43,854 bases of DNA from PNAI01 sp964575715 (GTDB lineage: Bacteria; Pseudomonadota; Alphaproteobacteria; Rhizobiales; Xanthobacteraceae): the NCBI GenBank assembly GCA_964575715.1, contig CAZNSG010000007.1, positions 1 to 43,854 of the forward strand, written 5' to 3'. Within the stretch, counting starts at the first letter, position 1, and the number at the start of each line of letters is the position of its first letter. A program made the translations under genes and the position numbers. Positions 1-6,301 of this stretch are shown here, piece by piece. The notes under the pieces were generated by a model. That model worked only from the letters and a program-made list of their open reading frames with translations, was not told the DNA's origin and made no database searches.

Positions 1-175
1 CCGGGCCGTCACCCTTCGAGGCTCGGCCTTCGGCCGAGCACCTCAGGGTGACGGAGATGAGTCAGTGATTGCTGCTGCCGGTATCACGACTTCTTTTTAT
101 AAGTTCTCTCCCTACGCGCCGTGCGCAAACTCCCAATAGAGAGCGCGCGCACGGCGATAGAGCGGGCCAGGCTGA
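1..175. repeat. Left copy of a 175-bp direct repeat
   Basis: This segment matches 901-1075 base for base except at six positions, with an offset of exactly 900 bp. It holds the right half of a class-A palindromic element (about 1-54) and then a copy of the last 21 codons of the aminotransferase gene. The match may continue left of the window edge. Similarity stops after base 175. The remainder of this gene-free stretch (176-347) shows no feature I recognise apart from the upstream region of the excalibur gene. Confidence 0.9.
112..174 (-). pseudogene. Orphan 3' fragment of the class-IV aminotransferase gene
   Basis: Read on the minus strand, this encodes the same last 21 residues (QPGPLYRR through EFAHGA) and TAG stop as the intact gene at 1012-1875, and nothing upstream of them. 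The five base differences inside the fragment are all synonymous, at third codon positions for Phe, Glu, Ala, Gly and Pro. That pattern suggests the fragment descends from a functional, diverged allele rather than from a recent copy that drifted neutrally. It has no start and is not expected to make protein. Confidence 0.75.
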
Positions 176-347
176 CGCTGCGTAAATCTCCGACGCACTT
201 CCGGAGTTAGCTGCCAAGCCGACATGGCTTCAAGGGATTGCTAATTTACGGGTTGACTCAAAAGAGACGCGCAACAGTCCGCCAGCTCATTGATCTGGCC
301 CTTCCGAGCATCATAATCTAAAGCGTTGGTTGAGAAGGGAAGTGACC

Positions 348-707
348 ATGCGGCTTGCGTCGCCATGGCGCCGGAAAACGGCCCCAGAGGAAAGGCTGCG
401 CCGACTAAAGCGCGGCTTTCACAAAGTCTCTCAGCGCTGGGACCGCACGATCAGGCTTCGGAATTTCTATCGCATATTGAAGCTTTCGGCAGTAGCTGCG
501 CTCGGCGGTTTCGCGCTCGCTTGGGTTTTCTTGAGCAGCCCGTGGCCAGTTATTCCTACGCTAAAACACTTTGCCGCATTTCCAAACTGCGATGCGGCAC
601 GACTGGTAGGTCTGGCCCCTGCGCTTAGAGGAGCACCGGGATATTGGCATCACAATGATCGGGACCGCGACGGTATCGCATGCGAGGTTTACACGCCGAG
701 AAGGTAA
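348..707 (+). CDS. Small membrane-anchored excalibur-domain protein
   Basis: A 119-residue protein. The ATG at 348 follows an AGAAGGGA Shine-Dalgarno at 333-340; an in-frame TTG at 330 overlaps that site and is less likely. The N-terminus is very basic, one hydrophobic segment lies at about residues 46-64 (Nin-Cout is likely from the positive inside), and the C-terminus (about 79-113) is an excalibur module: NCDAAR, then GAPGY, then DRDRDGIACE. Excalibur modules resemble an EF-hand loop with a conserved Cys pair and are thought to bind calcium outside the cytoplasm; they are often attached to nucleases or surface proteins, but no nuclease domain is present here. The gene sits alone between the two copies of the 175-bp repeat. 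The domain is clear; the role is unknown. Confidence 0.82.
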   Translation: MRLASPWRRKTAPEERLRRLKRGFHKVSQRWDRTIRLRNFYRILKLSAVAALGGFALAWVFLSSPWPVIPTLKHFAAFPNCDAARLVGLAPALRGAPGYWHHNDRDRDGIACEVYTPRR

Positions 708-837
708 GCGAATTAAGCTGCGCTGAATTCCGCCCACGGTGCATCCCCAAACCGCTGCCTGCGGTGAGTACCGGCCGCTTTCGGCTCCTAAGCGGACCCC
801 GACTGGCCGTCTCATACCAACGGCGCTAATGTTTGAT

Positions 838-954
838 CCGTCATCCTGAGGCGCGAGCGAAGCGAGCCTCGAAGGATGAACGGCCCCGATACTGCAACGG
901 CCGGGCCGTCACCCTTCGAGGCTCGGCCTTCGGCCGAGCACCTCAGGGTGACGG
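838..954. repeat. Class-A palindromic element (CCGTCATCCTGAGG ... CCTCAGGGTGACGG)
   Basis: An inverted-repeat element. The left arm begins CCGTCATCCTGAGG and the right arm ends CCTCAGGGTGACGG; each arm contains a smaller GAGCGAAGCGAGC-like or GGCTCGG/CCGAGC hairpin. Related copies occur at 17930-18085 and 43776-43854, and its right half recurs at 1-54. With the end of the excalibur gene it fills the roughly 300-bp gene-free stretch 708-1011. No coding function. Confidence 0.88.
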
Positions 955-1075
955 AGATGAGTCAGTGATTGCTGCTGCCGGTATCACGACTTCTTTTTAC
1001 AAGTTCTCTCCCTACGCGCCGTGCGCGAATTCCCAATAGAGAGCGCGAGCACGGCGATAGAGCGGACCGGGCTGA
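901..1075. repeat. Right copy of the 175-bp direct repeat
   Basis: This is the partner of 1-175. It spans the right half of the class-A element, the 3' flank, and the last 21 codons plus stop of the intact aminotransferase gene. The two copies lie in direct orientation around the excalibur gene, so recombination between them would delete exactly 900 bp. Confidence 0.9.
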
Positions 1076-1875
1076 AGCGAACGCTCGCCGATGCGGATCA
1101 CCGGCGCGACCTTGGAATAATTGCCGGTGGAGAAGATTTCATCGGCGTTCTCCAGGTCGCGAAATTTTAGCGTGCTCTCGATCACGCTGACGCCGGCCGC
1201 GCGCAGGAGCGCGATCACGCGCTGGCGGGTGATGCCATTGAGAAACGTGCCGTTGGGAGCCGGCGTGTGCAGCACGCCGTCCTTGCCGATGAACAGATTG
1301 GCGGTGGCAAGTTCGGCCACGTTGCCGAGCGCGTCGCAGAGCGCGCAATTGTCAAACCCGCGCGCGCGCGCCTCGACCAGCGCGCGGGCATTGTTGGGAT
1401 AGAGGCAGCCGGCCTTGGCATCGACCGGCATGGATTCCAGCGTCGGCCGGCGGTAGGGCGAGAGGGTGATGGAAAATCCTTCCGGCGCGCGCATGGGCGC
1501 CTCATAAAGCGCGAGGCACCAGCGGGTCGACTCAGGGTCGGGCGCGACCAGCAGCGGCCCGCCCTGCTCGGCCCAGTACATCGGCCGGACATAAAGCGCG
1601 GCATCGGGGTCGAAACGCTTGCGGCCGTCGACCACGAGTTCAAGCCAAGTCTGGGTCGCGACCGTGGCTTTCAGCATCATGGCGGCGGCCGAGGCGTTCA
1701 CGCGGGCACAATGCAGGTCGAGGTCCGGGGCCACGCCCTCAAAGACGCGCGCGCCGTCGAATACGGACGAACCCAGCCATGCGGCGTGAGTGCGGATACC
1801 CATGATCGGCAGATTGCCCTCGTGCCAATCGCCATCGCAGAAAGTCCAGGTTTTCGACCAACTTGCCGCCGCCAT
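1012..1875 (-). CDS. Class-IV (branched-chain type) aminotransferase
   Basis: A 287-residue PLP enzyme of fold type IV, the family of IlvE, D-amino-acid aminotransferase and aminodeoxychorismate lyase. The likely Schiff-base lysine is Lys154 in DAKAGCLY. Glu188 in the NVAELATANLF segment is the conserved residue that holds the pyridine nitrogen, and GNYSKV near residue 254 fits the phosphate-binding end. The length is typical. The expected reaction is transamination between 2-oxoglutarate and a branched-chain or related amino acid in the cytoplasm, but substrate cannot be read from sequence within this family. The M20 peptidase gene lies upstream on the same strand, separated by a hairpin and a class-D repeat. 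Its 3' end is duplicated at 112-174. Confidence 0.85.
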   Translation of the reverse strand: MAAASWSKTWTFCDGDWHEGNLPIMGIRTHAAWLGSSVFDGARVFEGVAPDLDLHCARVNASAAAMMLKATVATQTWLELVVDGRKRFDPDAALYVRPMYWAEQGGPLLVAPDPESTRWCLALYEAPMRAPEGFSITLSPYRRPTLESMPVDAKAGCLYPNNARALVEARARGFDNCALCDALGNVAELATANLFIGKDGVLHTPAPNGTFLNGITRQRVIALLRAAGVSVIESTLKFRDLENADEIFSTGNYSKVAPVIRIGERSLQPGPLYRRARALYWEFAHGA

Positions 1876-1947
1876 GGAAGTCTCAAGCCCCTCTTGTGAT
1901 TCAACGCATCAGCGCAGCCGCTAACCCCGGCTGCTGCGAGGAATTGT

Positions 1948-1975
1948 CCCGTTAGAGCGAGATCGGTCTAACGGG
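1948..1975 (-). other. Hairpin between peptidase and aminotransferase genes
   Basis: CCCGTTAGA (1948-1956) and TCTAACGGG (1967-1975) form a perfect 9-bp stem with a 10-nt loop. It lies between the stop of the M20 gene and the start of the aminotransferase, both on the minus strand. There is no following T-run, so an intrinsic terminator is not evident. It may be part of a composite repeat with the class-D element next to it. Confidence 0.55.
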
Positions 1976-2006
1976 AATCGAAGTGCATTCCCAACATATT
2001 GCATTT

Positions 2007-2055
2007 GCGCATGATCTTTTCCGAAAACCGGTATCCACTTTTCGGGATCATGCGC
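2007..2055. repeat. Class-D palindromic element at the end of the M20 gene
   Basis: Ends GCGCATGATC and GATCATGCGC, with an inner pair CCGAAAA / TTTTCGG around an ACCGGT-type centre. Same family as 23149-23197 and the interrupted copy at 39571-39738. Its right border supplies the last base of the M20 gene's TAG stop codon. In RNA it would fold into a long stem right after that stop. Confidence 0.85.
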
Positions 2056-3437
2056 TACGCCGCCAGCGCCGCCAGGATGCGCGCCCAGCTGCGGATGCCC
2101 TTATGGTAGCATTTGAGGTCGAATTTCTCGTTGGGCGAATGCACCCGGTCATCATCAAGCGCAAAACCGACCAAAAGCGAGTCCATTCCCAACACGCTCT
2201 TGAAATCGCCGACGATCGGGATCGAACCGCCGGCGCCGATGGTCACCGCCTTCCTGCCCCATTCGGCCGCCAGCGCCGTGCGTGCCTTGCCGAGCGCCGG
2301 ATTCTCGTAAGCGAGTGAAATCGCCGGTGCGTCGGCAAAGTTTGCGAACTCGGCGGTGCAATCGGCGGGCAGCCGCTCCCGCACGAAGGCGCGAAAGGCG
2401 TCGCGCACCTTGTTCGGATTCTGTTCTCCCACCAGCCGGAATGAAACCTTCGCAAGCGCAGTCCCGGGGATTACCGTCTTTGCTCCCTCCCCGGTATAGC
2501 CGCCGACGATGCCATTAATTTCGGCGGTCGGGCGGGTGGCAATTTGTTCTATGAGCATACGATCCTTTTCGCCGGCCGGGACTTTCAACCCGACCTGGCC
2601 GAGGAATTTTTCGGCCGTGAGGTTGAGAGCCACAAGGTCGGCCTTGATCTCCGCCGGCAGCTCTTTCACCCCCTCATAGAAGCCCGGGATGGTGACCCGG
2701 CCGTTCTGGTCGTGCATGGCGGCCAATATTCTTGCCAGCACCCGGATAGGATTTTGTGCCGCACCTCCGAACAGGCCGGAGTGCAGGTCGCGGTCGGCGC
2801 AGGTGAGCCGGACCTCCTCATAGACCAGCCCGCGCAGCGAGGTGGTGATCGCCGGCGTGTCGGTATCCCACATGCTGGTGTCGCAGACGAGAGCCAGATC
2901 GAGCTTGAATTCGTCGGCGTGGTCGCGAACAAAACCGAAAAGATTTTTGGAGCCGCATTCCTCTTCGCCCTCGATCATCAGGGTGACCGGCAGCGGTAAT
3001 TTGCCGGTCACGTTCTTCCAGGCCCGGCAGGCCTCGATGAAGGTCATGGCCTGGCCTTTGTCGTCGCAGGCGCCCCGGGCCACGATTATTTTCCGGCCGC
3101 CGGGCAAAGTCTCGATCCGCGGCTCGAACGGCGGTGTCTTCCAAAGATCAATTGGATCAACAGGTTGTACATCGTAATGGCCGTAGAATAATACCCGCGG
3201 ACCGGAGCCATTGGGCGCCTTGCCGATAACGATCGGATGGCCCGCGGTCGGCCGCACATCGGCCGCAAATCCGATGCTCTTGAGATCGGCCGCGACATGC
3301 TCAGCCGCCGCACGGCACTGCGCACCGTAAGCGGGATCGGTCGAGACCGATTGAATTCGCAAAAGTGCGAACAAGCGCTCGAGACTTTGATCGAGATCAT
3401 AATCAATGCGATTGAGCACAGCGTCGAGTTGGCTCAT
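2055..3437 (-). CDS. M20-family metallopeptidase (dipeptidase-like)
   Basis: A 460-residue zinc peptidase of the M20/M25/M40 family, close in layout to CNDP-type dipeptidases. The first metal motif GHYDVQPVDP lies at 86-95 (His87, Asp89), the bridging Asp in ACDDKGQA at about 125-126, the catalytic and metal-binding glutamates in EGEEE at 156-160, and the last metal histidine probably in the RVHSPNEKF segment near the C-terminus. A dimerisation insert separates the two halves. Expected role: cytoplasmic hydrolysis of dipeptides or N-acyl/carbamoyl amino acids. It is the full family length. The TAG stop is partly formed by the class-D repeat. Confidence 0.88.
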   Translation of the reverse strand: MSQLDAVLNRIDYDLDQSLERLFALLRIQSVSTDPAYGAQCRAAAEHVAADLKSIGFAADVRPTAGHPIVIGKAPNGSGPRVLFYGHYDVQPVDPIDLWKTPPFEPRIETLPGGRKIIVARGACDDKGQAMTFIEACRAWKNVTGKLPLPVTLMIEGEEECGSKNLFGFVRDHADEFKLDLALVCDTSMWDTDTPAITTSLRGLVYEEVRLTCADRDLHSGLFGGAAQNPIRVLARILAAMHDQNGRVTIPGFYEGVKELPAEIKADLVALNLTAEKFLGQVGLKVPAGEKDRMLIEQIATRPTAEINGIVGGYTGEGAKTVIPGTALAKVSFRLVGEQNPNKVRDAFRAFVRERLPADCTAEFANFADAPAISLAYENPALGKARTALAAEWGRKAVTIGAGGSIPIVGDFKSVLGMDSLLVGFALDDDRVHSPNEKFDLKCYHKGIRSWARILAALAA

Positions 3438-3640
3438 GGGATGCTCCTGGGATGCTCCCGTTCATTCTCTTGTAATCCGCAAACTATCTAGCACCCCGAC
3501 AACTGGAAAGCACCGCGCAAGAAACTTCGCCACTTGTATCGAATGCGCTTCTCCGCCATCACAAATTGTGACATTCGAAAATCCATGACTGTGCTCGCTT
3601 TGCAACAACACGCCCTTGTGTTCTTTTGCCGTGGTGTTAA

Positions 3641-3655
3641 GGATTATGATAATCC
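3641..3655. promoter_or_regulatory. Operator-like palindrome upstream of the DUF2267-like gene
   Basis: GGATTAT-G-ATAATCC is a perfect 7-bp inverted repeat with a 1-nt centre, 29 bp before the GTG start at 3685. It is AT-rich against a GC-rich background, so it may be a repressor site or overlap the -10 region. No particular regulator can be named. Confidence 0.4.
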
Positions 3656-3684
3656 GTCGGCGGAACGGACAGGGGGCTTAAACT

Positions 3685-4050
3685 GTGGATGAACTGGTCG
3701 CACGTCTCGTCGCCAATGTTGGTGTTGATCGCTCGGTCGCCGAAAAGTCTGTCGGTATCATTCTGGCGTTCCTCATCAGCGAAGGTCCCGCCGACAAAGT
3801 TCAAGCATTGATCGATAAGCTACCTGGCGCTGAAGCCGCAGCGCAGAGTGCCTCAAATAGTTCCGGTGGCATGGGCGGACTTATGGGCGGGATCATGGGC
3901 GTCGGTACCAAACTGATGGCTGCAGGTCTTGGCATGGGTCAAATTCAAAACGTGACCCGTGAAATTATCGGCTTTGCCCGCGAGAAGGCGGGTGAGGACG
4001 CGGTTGGCGAGGTTGTGGGCGCCATTCCCGGCCTTGGCCAATTCGTTTGA
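3685..4050 (+). CDS. DUF2267-like small protein
   Basis: A 121-residue protein starting with GTG, supported by AGGGGG at 3671-3676. The N-terminal half (about 1-50) is helical and resembles the DUF2267/DUF2780 group, as I remember it in Rhizobiales: MDELVARLVANVGVD, then an EGPADKVQALID segment. A Gly/Met-rich linker follows (GGMGGLMGGIMGVG, about 60-74), then a second amphipathic helix and a GAIPGLGQFV tail. No catalytic residues are evident. The gene is followed 44 nt later by the DUF4332-like gene, so the two may be co-transcribed. Function unknown. Confidence 0.65.
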   Translation: MDELVARLVANVGVDRSVAEKSVGIILAFLISEGPADKVQALIDKLPGAEAAAQSASNSSGGMGGLMGGIMGVGTKLMAAGLGMGQIQNVTREIIGFAREKAGEDAVGEVVGAIPGLGQFV

Positions 4051-4094
4051 AATCTATCAATCGATATTTCCGAGCGGAAGAGGAACGGTTGCCT

Positions 4095-4502
4095 ATGTCT
4101 CACCCCATCGCCGATATTGCTGGCATCGAGCCGGAGATGGTCATGATCCTGAAGTCGCATGGCATCAGGACCACGGCCAAGCTGCTTGAAGCCGCGAAAG
4201 GCCCTAAGGGGCGCAAGGCAGTGGCCGCAAAGACCGGGCTCGACGAGAAGCGCCTGCTGTGCTGGGCCAATATGGCCGACCGGATGCGGATCAAGGGGGT
4301 GGGCGAGGAATATGCCAGCCTGCTGCAGGCCGCAGGGGTCGATACCGTCAAGGAACTCAAGTACCGCAACCCGGCGAGGCTTGCTCGGTCCATGGCGGAG
4401 GCGAATGCCAAGCGCAAGCTCGTGGGCGTGCTGCCCTCCGACAAGGCCGTGGTGCGCTGGATCGAGCACGCCAAGAAGCTTCCGCTCAAGATCACATATT
4501 GA
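4095..4502 (+). CDS. DUF4332-like helix-hairpin-helix protein
   Basis: A 135-residue protein beginning MSHPIADIAGIEPEM. The ATG at 4095 is preceded by AAGAGGAA; an in-frame TTG at 4047 overlaps the upstream stop and is unlikely. It contains repeated helix-hairpin-helix-like units (ADIAGIEPEMVMILKSHGI, and later RIKGVGEEYASLLQAAGV), the pattern of DUF4332, which suggests contact with nucleic acid or another protein. No catalytic motif is present. It lies between the DUF2267-like gene and folP on the same strand. The family match is from memory of the pattern; function is unknown. Confidence 0.7.
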   Translation: MSHPIADIAGIEPEMVMILKSHGIRTTAKLLEAAKGPKGRKAVAAKTGLDEKRLLCWANMADRMRIKGVGEEYASLLQAAGVDTVKELKYRNPARLARSMAEANAKRKLVGVLPSDKAVVRWIEHAKKLPLKITY

Positions 4503-4554
4503 TGGCTTCGGGAGCCAGTTGACTCACGGCTATGCCGCGCGCAAAGCGACCGGC

Positions 4555-5424
4555 ATGAGCATTTCCCGCGGATCGTTCTCCACTGCCGATGATGCAGCGC
4601 GCGCGGCGCCACCCGAACCGCTGGGCCGGCTCTTGGCCAAGTCGCACCCGGTCGTGATGGGAATCCTCAACGTCACCCCGGACTCCTTCTCCGACGGCGG
4701 GCAATTCGAGAACCCGAATGCCGCGATCGCTCACGCAAGGCGCCTGGTCGCGGAAGGCGCCGACATCCTCGACATCGGGGCAGAATCCACGCGGCCCTAT
4801 GTGGGGGCGGTCGCCGTTTCGCTTGAGGACGAAATGGCGCGGCTCGAACCGGTGCTGCCGGCCATTGTCGGACTTGGTGTTTCGGTCTCGATCGATACCA
4901 TCAAAGCCAAGGTGGCGGCCTGGGCGTTGGCGTCCGGCGCTGCGATCGTCAACGACGTGTGGGGCCTGCAGCGCGATCCCGACATGGCGCGCGTGGTGGC
5001 GGAGCATGGTGTTCCGGTCATTGTCATGCACAATCGCGAGCAGGCCGACGCCGCGATCGACATCGTTGCTGAAGTGATTGCGTTCTTTCACCGCTCGCTT
5101 GAAATCGCTGAGCGAGCAGGCATCGCGCGCGCGGCAATCGTGCTCGATCCGGGCATCGGCTTTGGCAAGACGCCCAAACAGAGCATGAGTGTCATTGCGC
5201 GACTTGATACGTTCAAGAGCTTCGGACTGCCGCTGCTGGTGGGCGCCTCGCGCAAACGTTTCATCAACACGGTGATCCCATCAGCGCCCGGCGCGCGGCT
5301 GGGCGGGTCGATCGCCGCCCATGTGCTGGCGGTGGCAAATGGCGCGAGCATCATCCGCACTCACGATGTGGCAGAAACCGTGCAGGCGTTGTGCGTCGCC
5401 GACGCAATCCGAGGTTTCAGATGA
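4555..5424 (+). CDS. folP: Dihydropteroate synthase
   Basis: A 289-residue TIM-barrel enzyme that joins 6-hydroxymethyl-7,8-dihydropterin diphosphate with p-aminobenzoate, the sulfonamide target. Signature 1, MGILNVTPDSFSDGG, is at 35-49; signature 2, the DIGAESTRPY segment, follows at about 76-85; the late GASRKRF loop carries the Lys/Arg that hold the diphosphate and pterin. The ATG at 4555 is chosen because translation in this frame further upstream would only shadow the DUF4332-like gene; no strong ribosome site precedes it. The stop overlaps the folB start as ATGA, so translation is coupled. Confidence 0.93.
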   Translation: MSISRGSFSTADDAARAAPPEPLGRLLAKSHPVVMGILNVTPDSFSDGGQFENPNAAIAHARRLVAEGADILDIGAESTRPYVGAVAVSLEDEMARLEPVLPAIVGLGVSVSIDTIKAKVAAWALASGAAIVNDVWGLQRDPDMARVVAEHGVPVIVMHNREQADAAIDIVAEVIAFFHRSLEIAERAGIARAAIVLDPGIGFGKTPKQSMSVIARLDTFKSFGLPLLVGASRKRFINTVIPSAPGARLGGSIAAHVLAVANGASIIRTHDVAETVQALCVADAIRGFR

Positions 5425-5789
5425 ATGATACGATCTTTGTCAGGGGACTTGCGCTGCATGCCTATCATGGGGTGATGCAGCACGAGGCCAAGGTGGGCCA
5501 GACATTCAAGCTTGATCTCACACTGAACATCGATCTCTCCGCCGCTTCCCGGTCGGACAAGATTGTGCATACCGTTTCGTATGATCAGGTGGTCGATGCT
5601 GCGAGCAAGGCGTTTTGCGAGCGGCGCTACCGGCTGGTGGAAGCGGCCGCCGGCGCGGTCGCCGACGCCGTGCTCGGCCGGTTCGCGCAAGTCACGAGCA
5701 TTTCCGTCACCGTGCACAAGCCGCACGCGCCGATCGCCGCCACTTTCGACGACGTCGGCGTCACGGTCGAGCGCGCGCGCCGTGACTGA
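5421..5789 (+). CDS. folB: Dihydroneopterin aldolase
   Basis: A 122-residue enzyme that converts 7,8-dihydroneopterin to 6-hydroxymethyl-7,8-dihydropterin and glycolaldehyde; the family forms octameric tunnelling-fold rings. The FVRGLALHAYHGVMQHE segment (about 6-22) includes the substrate-contacting Tyr-His-Gly, followed by a FKLDLTL strand, and HKPHAPI near 95-101 contains the conserved Lys-Pro. The start overlaps the folP stop and the end overlaps folK by 8 nt, placing it in the middle of a tightly coupled folate operon. Confidence 0.93.
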   Translation: MNDTIFVRGLALHAYHGVMQHEAKVGQTFKLDLTLNIDLSAASRSDKIVHTVSYDQVVDAASKAFCERRYRLVEAAAGAVADAVLGRFAQVTSISVTVHKPHAPIAATFDDVGVTVERARRD

Positions 5790-6270
5790 GGCGCTGCTGG
5801 CGCTCGGCGGCAATGTGGGCGAGGTGCGGGCAACGCTCGATCGTGCGGTGGCGCTGCTTTGTGACGGCGAGGCTGTGCGGTTGCTGGCGCGCTCCGCCGA
5901 TTACCGCACGCCGCCGTGGGGCGTGAAGGAGCAGCCGCCATTCGTCAATCTGTGCATCGCGGTTGCGACGACGCTGTCGCCACAGGCGCTGTTCGCGCGC
6001 GCGCAGGCGGTCGAACGCGCGCTTGGCCGCGAGCGCGAGCATGAGCGGCGCTGGGGCCCGCGCCCGATCGATATCGATCTGCTCAGCTATGACGATCTGG
6101 TGCTCGCTACTCCCGAGCTGACGTTGCCGCATCCGCGCCTGTTCGAGCGCGCCTTTGTGCTGGTGCCGCTGGCCGAAATCGCGCCAGATCGGGTGATCGC
6201 CGGCCTTAGAGTGGGGGATGCGCTGGCGAAGGTCGACCAGACCGGCATCGAACGCCTGCCGCCACGCTGA
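5782..6270 (+). CDS. folK: 6-hydroxymethyl-7,8-dihydropterin diphosphokinase
   Basis: A 162-residue HPPK that transfers diphosphate from ATP to 6-hydroxymethyl-7,8-dihydropterin, making the substrate of FolP. The N-terminus reads ALLALGGNVGE. The family signature RRWGPRPIDIDLLSYDD is at about 92-108, with the two Mg-binding aspartates in DID, and LPHPRLFERAFVLVPLAEI follows. The GTG start at 5782 lies inside the folB end. This completes folP-folB-folK, so three consecutive pterin-branch steps are encoded together. Confidence 0.92.
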   Translation: MTEALLALGGNVGEVRATLDRAVALLCDGEAVRLLARSADYRTPPWGVKEQPPFVNLCIAVATTLSPQALFARAQAVERALGREREHERRWGPRPIDIDLLSYDDLVLATPELTLPHPRLFERAFVLVPLAEIAPDRVIAGLRVGDALAKVDQTGIERLPPR

Positions 6271-6301
6271 CATTTCCTTGCCGTCGTGGCATTTTGCGAG
6301 C

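Noticed and set aside
833..1039. Small frame across the class-A repeat
   Set aside because: It consists almost entirely of translated repeat, has no ribosome site and ends in the aminotransferase 3' region.
6271..6301. Terminator between folK and mutA
   Set aside because: The 31-bp gap has no stable stem followed by a T-run, so folate and mutase genes could even be co-transcribed.
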